Origin: Prorocentrum cordatum
Taxonomy: Eukaryota; Sar; Dinophyceae; Prorocentrales; Prorocentraceae
DNA: 64,000 bases
NCBI GenBank assembly: GCA_963575745.1
Contig: CAUYUJ010015030.1
Span: 295,617 to 359,616, forward strand
Direction: 5' to 3'
Shown piece by piece: positions 1 through 10,767 of the stretch. How positions within the stretch are numbered: position 1 is the stretch's first letter; every line of letters starts with the position of its first letter. The notes beneath the pieces are model-generated. The model ran no database searches, was not told the origin of the DNA, and saw nothing but the letters and a program-made list of their open reading frames with translations. Both the position numbers and the translations under genes were made by a program.

Positions 1-180
1 AGCATCGCCCGTCCGCCTCGACCAGACCTCGCCCTCGCGGCCTCCTCCTCCTCCTCAAGCTGACCTCGCCCTCGATGCCGCATGCGCCCCGCCAAGCTGG
101 CCATGCCCGCGCGGCATCCTCGCCGCGCCTCCTCCCAGCTACCTCGCCGCCTCTCCTATCGGCCACCTCGCCCCGCGCAT

Positions 181-3100
181 CTATAACTCGGACATGCCCG
201 CAACCGCGGCGATGCCGACAGCGGCGAACGTGAATCCGGAGAACGCGTTGCCTGTCAACAGGCGGCAAAGCTCGTCACTCGTGGCAGTGGGCGCCCCGAA
301 GTAGCCGATCAGGCGCAAGAGTACCTCACCCCGAATAAACTGCCAGTGCTTCTCCCCAGTAGCTGACGCCCAGCGGCGCAGGAGCAACGTGTGAGTCGAC
401 AAGCTCGGGATCTTCTCCTTCCAGACGGCCCCCTTAGAGAAACCCAAAGTGAGATCCGCGCACGCCAGCACGCAGCACGTCGGCCCCAGTCCGTTCCAAG
501 GGCCCATGGGGGGAGGGGGGGGGCAAGGCATGGGATGACCGGGGAGGGGAGGGGGCGCAAGTGCGATGGGCCCCGTGGGGTCCGATCCGACACTCCCCCC
601 CCCAATCGCCCCTCTGCGCCCCATCGATGGCTCTCCGACGCAATGTCAAGAATAATGCCTCGAGACCCATGCCGAAGCATGAGGGGCCCACAGGTTCCCG
701 AGAGGGCCCCCAACGGATGACGCATCAAGGAGGGGGGCTGCGGGCGGAGTGGAGGGGGGGGGGGGGGGTCGCGGGGCGAGACCTCAGATGCGATAGGGAT
801 TGGCGGGCGCCGCATGCCGCGACCGCTCTTCTGCTGGGGCCCCACGTGGATCGTTCAACGGACGAGATGCAATCCCCATGGTAAATATGGCCTGGGGTGG
901 CCTCCGTGGGGTATGGCGGGCGTCCGCGGAGCGGTCGATCTTGGCGTCGGCAAACTGGACAACGTCCGGCGCCGCGGGCCAGGGGTCGGTCTCCTCGCCG
1001 AAAATGATGACTTCGGCCGCGCACGAGGTGAGGAGGTTGAGCACCTCGCGGGCGCCCGGAGGGATGGGGGGGATGGATGGTAGCGAGCAAGGCGCATGGA
1101 GGACGTGCTCGGATGTTAGAACGTGGCGATCCGACATGCGATCGACCGCACCAACGCAGGCCCACAATTTCAAGGGTGGCATCCGCTGAAGGCCGATGGG
1201 GTAGTTCGTCACCTTCGGCGGGTACTCGAGATCGACATCGTGGTAGTACTCCAAGTTCATCTCGGACCGCCCCCGCCCCGTCAACTTCTTCGCGTGGGCG
1301 AACGACCCGTCCGGCAGCACGGGGGCGACGTCAGCGTCGGTGAAGAACATGTCCCATGAGAAGGGCTGGCCGATTTTCAACAGAGGGAGCACGGTCTTGT
1401 ACGTGGCGAGCGCCCTCTCGGCCCCATCACCTGGGCAGGGAGGGGGGAGCGCACGCGACGTCGAACCTGGACAGGGGTCACGAGGGGTCACATGATCACG
1501 ACCCGCCCCCGCCCCCATCGGGGTGCGCCGATGCGGGGTGGGGGCAGAGCCTAGTGACCCCCCGCCCCCCCCCCGTTGGCTTCAAGACGGCCCCAAGAGG
1601 CTTCAAGAGGGCACAGGGGCGGCTCGCTCGAGGGGGGCCACGAGGGGGCCCACGAGAGCCCCAGCAGAGCCCCAAGAGGGCACCGAGAGGGGCCCTGCGA
1701 GCCCCCCCCCCCCCTTTCCCGCCACCCCCTCCCCCCCCCCCCCCCCACCACCCCACTCCCAACCCCAATCGCCGTCAAGATGGCGGGCCCTCGTCCGCGA
1801 CAGCAAGGGGGCTTCATCGGGGGGGGGGAGGGGGAGGGCTTCGCGGGGCCCTCTCGGGGCCCGCTCGGGGCCCTCTTGGACCCCTGAGCGCCAAGAGGCT
1901 CACAAGCGCGCTCAGAGGGGCCCCCGAGAGGGCACAAGGGGGCACAGCAATGCCAGGTGGGGGCACCAAGGGGGGGACAGGTGGGGAGGGGGTTATGTAA
2001 CGAATGACGGGGGAGGGTGGGGGGGAGGGGGGGGGGGCATCCTCGGCCATCCTGGAGCCGCCGCGATGCCCCCGCGGAGCTCTAAGAGGCCCAGGGGGAC
2101 ATCCGAGTGATGGCGTGGAACCCTCTTGGGGCGAACCGTCGTGGACCCATCCTGGGGACTCGGGCTCTAGGAGCACGACCTGCCCCCGCCCCCATCGTCA
2201 ACGCACTCCAGCGGAAGGGCATCGGTGGAGGTGGAGGTGGTAGTAAGGCTGCCCATGAACCCCGAAATGCAACCACGACCATGCGAACTCGTGGTAACGG
2301 ACTGCCGTGGTCAGCGGCCTCTACTGCACTGGCCTGCAGCATGCCCCCCCCCCCGCCCGAGCACGCCCATCGACGATTGCACATCAGCATCGAAAACCTC
2401 GGATCGGCACGAGACAAACGGGGGCGCCCCTGGGGCTGGAGGGGAGGAGGAGGAGATGGAGATGGTGGCCGTGGGAAGGGGGGAGGCAGGCGGTGGGGGT
2501 GGGGGGTGGGGGCGACATTACGTCCCACCTCAGCGAGCGATCGCCATATCACCTCCGCACCCTCAGGATCGGCGCAGCGGCAGAAGGGGCAACCGAGGGA
2601 ACGGCCCGGGCGCGGTAACCCATGTCAGCCAATACCGACACGATGTGCTCGGAGTCTGACATCTCGCCTGGGTTCGCTTCTACCATCATCTCCTGCAGGT
2701 TTTCGAGGATCACAATCTTCGGGCGATGCTGCTTCACGAGCGCCACTGTGGCGAGCCATGCCTGCTGCGGGTGGGAAGGGGCGAGACAACGGCTGCTACA
2801 CCGATGACACAGGACCAGGGCCCAAGAACACGCGGCACACCACGTCGGAGGATTGCGTCTTAATCCGAGCGCATGGCAGGGGGGTGGTCTGAACGATGCC
2901 CCAACTACCTGACCAGTTGCACCGAAGCCTGTCTGGCACGGCGCAATGCGGAGGCCCCTCGTGGCTGAGTTGAGCCGCGACTTCGTCGTGCAGACAAAGC
3001 CGCCTGCCCACAGGTCGACGCACGGAATGATGACGACGCTACTCGTCTTCACGCAATAGGCGCGGGCCCCCGCCATCTCCTCCATGGTGCGAAACAAGCG

Positions 3101-3895
3101 GGGCACATCCGGGAACTGGTCCAACAAAAAGGAGCGCTGGAGAACGCCCTTCTCGCACGAGTAGAGCTGCTTGAACTTTGGCGCGTGCCCGAACCGCGTG
3201 TCCAGTTCGCGTGCGATTGCCTGCAGCACCCTACTGAACACGTCCGACCCAGAGAAGCCCGTGCCGACGCGAATGCACTCGTGGCGCTGAGAGGCCTGCG
3301 CTAGGTGGTGCGCGCGGATGTCGGGCATGGCATCGACCATCTGCTTGACGGCGGTGCTCAGCAGCGTCGCGTCGGGGCCCTGCGGGCGCTGCGGGCGGAG
3401 GGGCCCCGAGCGGGAACTGGCGGCAGGGAGGGCCGGGGAGGCTGGCAAGGGGGGGGGGGCGGTGGGGAGGGAGGAGGTCGGAGTGGGCGGGCGGGAGGCG
3501 GCGGAGGAGAGGGATGGGGCGGTGGTGGGGGCGGGGGTGAGGATGGGGCGGGTAGGGGTGGGGCGGCGGAGGAGGAGGTAGACGAGGAGGGTGGGGGGGG
3601 GCAGCAGGAGGACGGGGCAGGCAGAGGAGGGCGGGGAGGGGGGGGGCGGCGAGGAGAACGGGGCAGGATGGAGGAGGAGGATCAGAAGGAGAAGCAGCAG
3701 GGGCAAGCAGGACAGAAGGACGGGGTGCACGACCCCAACGGCCCCAACATCACGTCCTCGTCGGGAGCGGGAGGCGATGGAGGCCCTGGACAGGCGACCC
3801 CAGCTGCCGCGCCCGCGGCCTGAGAACAGCGCAGCGACCGCAGACCTGCACCGCTCCCCGACCGTCAGATTCTTTGGATAGGGGCTGGAATTCAT
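181..3895 (-). CDS. Split gene, C5-cytosine DNA methyltransferase-like
   Basis: Exon blocks on the minus strand carry C5-MTase motifs in order. Block about 3380-2909 has motif I as VGTGFSGSD (near 3260) and a motif IV-like AGGFVCTTKSRLN (near 3000), where the catalytic Cys follows Val rather than Pro, and ends in GATGQ. An intron of about 145 bp follows (donor CAG|GTAGTT at 2909/2908, acceptor CAG near 2762-2766). The next block (about 2764-2600) holds IVILENLQ, a motif VI with ENL. A block starting at 1430 after a CCCTGCCCAG acceptor runs to about 900. The last block (about 430-181) contains LLTGNAFSGF, a good motif X, and the stop. Exons between 1431 and 2600 and the true 5' end (possibly the ATG at 3895) are unresolved. 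The 3420-3870 part is low-complexity Pro-rich and probably intronic. Known: C5 MTases use these motifs for SAM binding and Cys attack on cytosine. Inferred: this is one gene, nuclear, acting on DNA; an RNA substrate is possible. Confidence 0.55.
1590..1980. repeat. Degenerate GGCCCCAAGAGG-motif minisatellite
   Basis: Irregular tandem copies of a motif of about 15 bp related to GGGCCCCAAGAGG, interrupted by poly-C and poly-G runs. It lies in the large presumed intron of the methyltransferase-like gene. The same motif family recurs at 6230-6680, 29.5-30.0, 32.2-32.7, 44.5-45.0 and 58.8-63.6 kb, in both orientations. Confidence 0.6.
2765..2908 (-). other. Predicted GT-AG intron in the methyltransferase-like gene
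   Basis: The sense strand reads CAG|GTAGTTGG at the donor and CCCACCCGCAG at the acceptor. Removing it joins GATGQ to QAWLATVALVK in phase, which matches the usual spacing between motif IV and motif VI regions. An acceptor three bases further in is equally good. The intron happens to lack an in-frame stop, so a single long ORF runs across it. Confidence 0.55.
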
Positions 3896-3912
3896 GGTGC
3901 GGGGGGGGTGGG

Positions 3913-4109
3913 ATTCTTGGTTTGATTTGTTGGTAACGGCCCGTCCGCCATGGATAACGGACGGGAGCGCGTTACCAAAAAATCAAACCAAGAATTACCC
4001 CCAAAAAAGTTTCGCTCGAGACATCCCCGCAAAGTATTTTTTGGTCGGTGGACCAAAACATATTTTTTGGCACGGCCCGTCTGTTATGGATAACGGACGC
4101 CAAAAAATA
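3913..4109. repeat. Cluster of three foldback hairpins
   Basis: First hairpin: 26-bp arms at 3913-3938 and 3970-3995 (25 of 26 paired) enclose a second perfect 8-bp stem, CCCGTCCG (3940-3947) with CGGACGGG (3958-3965). Second: TTTTGGTC (4039-4046) pairs with GACCAAAA (4051-4058). Third: TATTTTTTGGC (4061-4071) pairs perfectly with 4099-4109 and encloses a smaller GTCTGTTAT / ATAACGGAC stem. The inner parts of hairpins 1 and 3 share ATGGATAACGGAC, so they are probably related copies. This is AT-rich in a GC-rich neighbourhood. It could be MITE relics or a structured RNA; I see no coding capacity. Confidence 0.65.
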
Positions 4110-4126
4110 CAAAGCGATGCAGACCA

Positions 4127-5950
4127 TTAACTCCCCAAGAAATCACCAGTGAAAAAACAAGCATCCCCACGAAAAACACTGACTGGGACGTCGGGGTGGT
4201 CCAGCGGTCTCGGCGCGCCCCTTCCCACGTGCAGCGCCCCCGCTGCCGCGTCGGGCGCTGCGTCCGGCAGCGCGCCGAAAGCTGCCTCGACGCTGGCGAT
4301 GTCCAAGGTCATGTCGGGCGCCTCGCGGCGGCGGCGGGCACGGGGGGGTAGCAGAAAGGGCTGGGAGAGCTGGGGTCAAGCGAAGAGGGTGGCCATAGGG
4401 TGACCATGGAGGTCTGCGGGTGCCAGTGAAGGAGACAAATGAGAGGATGCGCAGCAGGTGTGGGCAGGGGGCGACCAGCGCGCCTCCTGACCCGCCGCTG
4501 CGCTGACGAGCTGGGACGCTGCGGCGTCGCTGGGCTGGGGCTCAGCTCCGACGGCGACGCATGCCAGTGATGAGCTCCCTGTGCAATGTCTCTTCGGCGA
4601 TGGCGTCTGGACCTCCCCGGCGGCGACCTCCCTCCTCGACAGCGGCGATGCCTGGGATGTGCGCACGGGCGAGTCTCCATGCTCGGCGACACTGGCCAGG
4701 GCGGGCTCGTGGGGCTGACGCTGGTACCTGTCTGGCAATACACGGGGGCTGGGCAGGGTCATCAGCGTGGCAGATGGCGGGGAGCTGGGCGCAGGGGCTG
4801 CCAGCGCACCCGCGGCTGTGGCCTCATCCAGCAAAGCGGCCAGCGCGAGCTCCAAGTCCGCGCCGTCAGCGCCAGCGCTGTCGCATGGTGCGCTAGCCGT
4901 GCATGTCTGTGGCACGGCGGTCAAAGTCATGTCGCCGCTCGGCGTGACGTCGGCATCCACTGGGGGCGCGATGGCAGGCGAAGCCAAACCGTCAAGCGGC
5001 GGAAACGGAATCGGGTGCACAGGGGCGACAGCTACCCCGCTGGCGGACACATCTGGCGGCGTGGACGGGGGCGTGACAAGGCAAGATGCCGCGAGCTGCG
5101 ACGCAGTAGCGCTGGGCAGGTCTGGTCCGTCCAAAGGCGGCGTCGGCGGGATTGGCGCGAAGCGCTGCTCGGTGGCGGACTCGATCGCACTTCGAGCGAC
5201 GGGGGGCCCATCTGAGTGGTCAGCTGGATCGGTCGGTGGCTCGGCAGCGACAGGCGGCGCGTGCCCATGCAGAGCAGGCGGCGCGGGCACGCCAGGCTGG
5301 ATGGTGGCGGACTCGACCACGCCTAAAGAGGCGAGGTCCTCAGCTGGCTGGGTAGCTGGCTCGGTGGGGGGATCGACAGCGGCACTGGGTGCGATGCGAT
5401 GCTCGGCGGCGGGCTCGATCACGCCGGGAGCGGCTGGGCCGTCACCTGAGTGGTCAGCTGGCGGGGCCAGGCGCTCAGCAGATGCATCTGGCACGGGACG
5501 CGACCCAACCGCTGTGTCAGCCAGATCTGCGAGCACGCTCGGCGTCCCAAGGGAAGCACCTGCTGACGCGGCGACCGTCTGCTGAGTCGACTCTGGGGCT
5601 GCGGCTGCTGGTGCGACGTCGTCGCGGGGCGAGACTGCCACGAGGGCCGAAGGCCGAGTGGACGCGGCGGCACCGTCTGCAACTGCGGCGTCGCCGCTAG
5701 GCGAGCGGCTGCGGGGCGCATCGGCGCGGCTGGGCCGCGGGCGTGGCCTGGCAGCCCTCGCAGCCTTCGCGGGGGGACCACTCTTGACAGCCTTGGCCCT
5801 CGGCGCCACCTTCGGCCGCTTGGGCGCAGGCGAGGCCGCGTCGGGCGCAGCGGCAGCGGGCGCCGTGGCTGTTGACTGGCCCACAGCCTGCGCCTGCGCC
5901 TTCCGTGCGTTCAGCTGCTGCGCGACCGCGAGGGGCGCCCCCGACTTCAT
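4127..5950 (-). CDS. Ala/Pro-rich protein of unknown function
   Basis: The frame opens at ATG 5950 (MKSGAPLAVAQQLNARKAQ) and stays open to a stop at 4376; the same frame resumes as MTLDIASVEAAFGALP and stops at 4127, so a short intron between about 4330 and 4390 is possible. The protein of about 525 residues is dominated by Ala, Pro, Ser and Asp. Residues about 35-75 are basic and NLS-like (PKRPKVAPRAKAVK). The middle has degenerate internal repeats built on IESATEQRFAP / VIEPAAEHRIAP and DPPTEPA / EPPTDPA. No enzyme motif is visible. Upstream of 5950 the frame runs into poly-Gly/Pro translated from simple repeats, so 5950 is preferred as start or first internal Met. Probably a disordered nuclear protein; this is inference from composition only. 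Confidence 0.45.
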
Positions 5951-6147
5951 CGCGCGCGGCAGGTAGGCTATGCGGAGGTGGCGATGGGGGGGGGGGGGGG
6001 GTCCGCCTCCCTCTCTCCCTCGTCCGCCCCCCCCCCCCCCCCCACCCGCGTCCTCCTCCTGCTGCCCCTTCCCCCGTTGCTTGTCCTCTCTCTCCGTCAT
6101 GCACCTCCGCGCCCGACCCCCCCCGCGGCTTCAATCCACCTCCTGCC

Positions 6148-6148
<1 letters not shown>

Positions 6149-6183
<35 letters not shown>

Positions 6184-6225
6184 ACCCCCACACCACACAC
6201 CACACACACACACACACACACCGCA
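6149..6225. repeat. Poly-C tract and (CA)n microsatellite
   Basis: A run of more than 30 C is followed by (CA)n. Many apparent ORFs cross it as poly-Pro or poly-His/Thr and are not real. Confidence 0.9.
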
Positions 6226-6229
6226 TCCG

Positions 6230-6700
6230 CGGCGTCAAGACGGCGCCCCAGGCGCCAGCAAGAGGGCCCCGAGACGGTTCCAGGAGGGCCCCGAGAGAGC
6301 ACCGCGAGAGCACCCAGCGGGCGCCTAGAAGGGCCATGAGCCCCTCCCCCCCACCCCCCGCCTCCGCTGTCAAGATGGCGACTCTCGCCCTTGACAGCAA
6401 GGGGACACGTCGCGGGGCCCTCGCGGTGCCATCTTGGAACCCCCCTGGATGCCTTGAGCACCACGCGGCCCCGACGAGAGCTCAGAGATGTCCACAAGAT
6501 GGCCCAGGAAGGCAGCGCGTGGCCCTCGCGGGACCAAGAGTGGCATATAACGCAGGAGGTTAAGCATATACGCGCCCGCGGCCCGCCTGGGGCCGTCTTG
6601 GGGCACGCGTGAGGCCCGCTTGGAGGCAGTCTAAAAGGCCCGAGAGGACCGCTCAAGGCCCGCTTGGGGCCCTCGTGGGACTCCAAGAGAGGTATATAAC
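6230..6700. repeat. GGCCC-motif dispersed repeat
   Basis: Degenerate short-period copies of GGCCCCGAGA/GGCCCGCTTGG-type motifs with ATATAAC segments (6545 and 6695). Related to the 1590 and 61.7-63.6 kb arrays. No gene seen between about 6000 and 7300. Confidence 0.5.
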
Positions 6701-6879
6701 TAGGGGGGTGAGATATGTCTACCCTCGCGACCATCATGGAGCAGTCACGGGGCCCGCCTGGGACCAGCGTGGAGGCCCACGGAGCTCCAAGATGCTCCGC
6801 GCGGTCTCCAGGAGCACACACCCGCCCACATCGCCAAAACACACCAGTGGAAGGGCACCATCCCTCCCTCGCGTCCTCT

Positions 6880-7080
6880 CGCTTCGTCCACCTACTCCGC
6901 CTCCCCCTCCTGCTCCGCCTCCGCCCTCTCCCGCTTCTCCTACGCCTCGTCCTACTTCTCCGCCTCCTCCGCCTCCTCCGTGTTCCGCATCCTCAGCCCC
7001 CGCCCGTCTCCTCTTCCCTCCTCGCCCTCCTCCACATCCTCCCCCTCCTCCCCCGCCGCCCCCTCCGCAGCTCCCTCGCA
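6880..7080. repeat. Pyrimidine-rich CTC/CCG tract
   Basis: About 200 bp almost purely C and T with embedded CTCCGC repeats. No supported gene from here to 7670. Confidence 0.6.
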
Positions 7081-7672
7081 GGGCGAGCGCGAGACGCCAG
7101 TCCGAGGGGGGATGGGGCGACCGCTCGCCGCCGCTGCGCGAGCGCCTGCTGCGCCAGGCTAGGGCCAGAGGGCGCGAGCATGCGGGGAAGGAAGGGAGGG
7201 CGAGAGAGTCCCCCGGGGCGGGGCGGGGGGGGGGCTGCCGTCAGATGACGCGGGGCACGCCGAGAATCGCGGGGAGGGGGTGCACGGCGCCTCCCAAAGT
7301 ACGCTGATGCGGCTGCTGCTGATGTTGCTGCTGCTGCCTGTCTTGGTGCTGCTGATGATGCGCCTCCGCATCATCCTCCACCTCCTCCACGCTCCCCCCC
7401 CCCCTCCCTCCCCCCGCCCACAACCTCGCCCCGCTGCCAATGCTGCTGCGTCGCCCCCCCGCCCCTCCCCCGTCGGCCCCCCCATGCCCCTGCCCCCCTC
7501 GCCGCGTGACTCGGCCCCCGTACCGTTCGAGAGCAGCATAGCTGGGCGGACCTCTGTCGACCAGCCCCCCATCCCTGGCGCGCAGCAACAGAAGCGCGGT
7601 GCACTTCGCAAGCCCCGCGCTCGCGACAGCGCGGGGGGGGGGGGGGGGGGGAAGGGGGGAAGGGTGCGTAGT

Positions 7673-7862
<190 letters not shown>

Positions 7863-8396
7863 GGGGGGGGGGGGAGGGGGAGGGGGGGGCGGGTTCGACG
7901 GTGCGCGGGGGGGAGGGGGGGGGGGGGGGGCGGCGGAGGAATGCGACGGGACTGGGGATTGTGAGGGGGTGGTGGAGGAGGGGTGGAAGAGGAGGAGGAG
8001 GGGGGGGGGGGGAGGAGGGGGGAGAGGAGGAAGAGGAGGGGAAGAGGAGGAGGAGGAGGAGGAGGCGGAGGAGGAGGGGCGAGAGGAGGGGGGGGGAAGA
8101 GGAGGGCGAGGAGGAGGAGGAGGGTCGAGGAGGAGGAGGTGGAGAAGGCGGTGGAAACGGACGAGGACGAGATATGGGAGGCGCTATGGGGATGAGGAGA
8201 AGCGCGAGGAGGATGAGGGGCGGCGGGGTAGGGGTGGGGGAGGGGGGGGGGGGGGGGGAGGAGGAGAAGGAGGGGAGGAGGAGGAGGAGGAGGAGGAGGA
8301 GGACGAGGAGGAGGAGGAGGACGAGGAGGAGGAGGGGACGAGGAGGAGGAGGAGGGGGGAGGTTGGCGATGGGGGGGGGGGGGAGGGTGGTAGTGC
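7863..8396. repeat. Purine-only GGA/GGG tract
   Basis: More than 500 bp of almost pure purine on the plus strand, mainly (GGA)n, (GAG)n and G runs. The predicted acidic or Arg-rich ORFs across it are shadows. Such a tract can form triplex or G-quadruplex structures; that is general knowledge, not shown here. Confidence 0.9.
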
Positions 8397-8760
8397 ACGA
8401 CACGCTTAGATATGTAGAGTATCTTGCTTTGTACGGAACATGACAGAACTCGCAACTGAACCCAGAAGGACGGGACAACGTGCCGCCCCCGCATGCCCCC
8501 ATCGCGCACGAACAATCGGTCTCATCGATACTGTCGGCGATGACAGTATCATCGCTATCGTCAGCAGGGGGGCGCGGGGGGTGCGTGGGGTGGGGTGGGG
8601 GGCTATCACCGACGCCATCGACATCAACATCGTCAGCAGGTGGGTGTGGGGGGTGGGGGCTGTGTACATCACAGGTGACCGCGGGTGTGTGTGGCCAGGC
8701 TGGATCACGAGCGGGCTCGGAGGCAAGGGCCAGGATGCCCCTCTCGAGCACGCACTGTTT

Positions 8761-9676
8761 TCACACCGGGGGCGCATCTAAATCCTCTGGCTCTGACTGG
8801 GGCCCCAGCGTTCTGATCGGAACGGCGAAGTGACGCGTCTTAGCGTCAGGGGCGTCGCTGGGGATCGCGAGCCCCGCGATCAACCAGCGCTTGACTTGCC
8901 GCAGACACTCCTGGTCCGACAGCACAGCTTCGCCTGGCCGACCCTTGTATCCAAGGTTCCGTTTGCACACCGCCGCCTCGCCAGCATTGCAGTGGAGGCC
9001 GCACGTGCCTCCCCACCCGCGCTGGGGGCCGCCCTCCTCGAACGCGGGTGCAACCTGGAACGGGCCCCAAGGGATCGCCACCTTCTGGCGCTTGCGCCGC
9101 GCTGGCAGCGGCACCGCTGGCGCCGGCGGCGGCGGCGGCGCAGCGCCGCCGGGCGCCCCTGAGCTGCTCGCTGGGGCTGCGGCAGGCGGCGGCGGCGCAG
9201 CACCGCTGCCAAACGCCCCCGAGCTGCTCGCTGGGGCTGCGCCCAGCGGGCCCGGCTCGCCTGGGGCGCCAGCTGGGGCCGCGCCCGATGGCCCCGCCGC
9301 GCCCGAGCTGCCTGATGCCGCCGCGCCCGACGGTGCGGCTGCGCCAGACGCACCTTGGCCAAGGGCGCCGCGCGGTGGCTCGGGGTCGGACTCTCCGCCG
9401 CTGTCAGAGCTACTGTCAAAGGCAAGCACCCGCCTGAACTGCCCTGCCCCTGGCATCAGCCCCTGCGCCCCAGGCAAAAGCTCGCCTCCTGCATACACTG
9501 TAGTGGCAAGGCCTTGCCCGACCTGGCGGAACCCTTCAAAAAAACGATTGAACAGCTTCACGGTCTGATCGTCCAAATCCTTCACGCCATGCGGATCAGC
9601 GACAGGAGGGCCGCCGGCAACAGCTGCAGCGGCTGCAGGCACAGTGACCTCGGTGACCCCCAGAGATCCCCCTTCC
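8761..9676 (-). CDS. 3' terminal exon of an unknown protein with a Cys/His segment
   Basis: A polypyrimidine stretch ending CCCCCCCTCAG|GG places the exon start at 9676; the stop is at 8761 after SEPEDLDAPPV. The exon needs two bases from an upstream exon. Its middle (about 9450-9110) is a low-complexity Gly/Ala/Ser/Pro linker. A basic patch ARRKRQK leads into a compact C-terminal domain: WGPFQVAP, GWGGTCGLHCNAGEAAVCKRN, then LSDQECLRQVKRWLIAGLAIP. The Cys/His spacing suggests a small metal-binding fold. Similar WGPF...C..H...C...KRWL modules are, from memory, common in dinoflagellate proteins of unknown role. It might belong to the gene at 10768-15324 if that gene's stop is bypassed by splicing, but I cannot show this. 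Confidence 0.55.
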
Positions 9677-9727
9677 CTGAGGGGGGGCGGCGAGAGGGAG
9701 GGGGGGGGAGAGGGGAGAGGGGAGAGG

Positions 9728-9800
9728 GGCAAGCTAGGTGCGCTCGCGTCATATCTGACGTCCTACCCCTCCCTCCCATCCCTTACCATGGCGCTGATTT
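9728..9800. repeat. Dispersed ~70-bp repeat, inverted partner at 34538-34608
   Basis: The segment with GCGTCATATCTGACGTCCTA matches the reverse complement of 34538-34608 over about 70 bp with only a few mismatches. It is the end of a longer composite repeat that also includes 10075-10225. Confidence 0.75.
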
Positions 9801-9895
9801 TCTCTATCCGCGGACGCGTGTCGTAGCGGACCTGTGGCTCCGCGCGCGCGTGCGTAACTAGTGGGTGGTGGTGCGCGTGCGTGCGTGCGTGTGTG

Positions 9896-10044
9896 TTGTG
9901 GTGCGTTGTGGTGGTGTGGTGGTGGGTGTGGTGGTGGTGGTGGTGGTGCTGGTGGTGTGGTGTTGGTGGTGGTGCTGGTGGGTGGTGGTGGTGGTGGTGG
10001 TGGTGGTGGTGGTGGTGGTGGTGGTGGTGGTGGTGGTGGTGGTG
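9896..10044. repeat. (TGG)n microsatellite
   Basis: About 150 bp of TGG/GTG repeats; translations give poly-Val, poly-Trp or poly-His and are not genes. Confidence 0.95.
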
Positions 10045-10074
10045 CGGCGCGGTGGTGGCGGGCGGATGGGCGCG

Positions 10075-10225
10075 CGAGAAAGAGGCCCGCGCTGGGGCGA
10101 GAACGCCATCCTGAACGACGGAGGCCAAACACCGATCCGAAAATGAGGCCCACGCTGCAGCGGGAGCACGATTCGGAACGATTCGGGAGCAGAAATGAGG
10201 CCGGCGCCTCAGCGAGAGCAGCATT
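10075..10225. repeat. Tandem GCAGCGGGAGCACGATTCGG repeat, inverted partner at 33860-34045
   Basis: Two to three diverged units of AATGAGGCC(C/G)...GCAGCGGGAGCACGATTCGGAAC. The reverse complement is arrayed at 33860-34045. No gene is seen from 9850 to 10760; 10340-10500 is a G-rich tract with short GGGGAGAGGGG repeats. Confidence 0.65.
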
Positions 10226-10767
10226 TTAGAAAAAAACACAAGCGAAAACCCAACTCCGGGGAATCCTGTGTGTAAAAAAACAGTACGCGGGGGGGTGCCG
10301 AATATCTTCCGGACGCCATCAGGGGAAGTGGGAGAGTATTTTCATATTGTGTAATTGTAGAGGGAGAGGGGGGGGAGGGGGGGGATGGGGAGAGGGGAGG
10401 GAAAATGTCCTGGGGGAGGGGAAAGGGGAGAGGGGAGAGGGAAACTGCCCTGGCGGCAAAGCGTCTGGAAGTCAGCTGGGGGGGGGGGGGGGGCAAACAG
10501 GCCCGCGGCCTCGATCTCGCGACCTCCGTGCGACAGCATAGTAACAACGCTCCGTGCAATTGCATATCAACAACGATTGCATAACACTGACGATCAAACC
10601 CGTCAGCAGTCCGTGCGATAACATAGTAAGAACGATCAAACCCGCCAGCGTCACGACATCACCAAGGGCGTGAGTATCGCCGCCATGCGCACGGCGCCCG
10701 AGTACTGTCAACTCCCCCAATCCATCGAGCATGCCCCCCCCCCCCCCCTGCCCCCATCCGCTACCTC

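Noticed and set aside
4309-4743. Alternative short ORFs under the Ala/Pro-rich gene
   Set aside because: Shadows of the GC-rich coding frame; no splice or start support.
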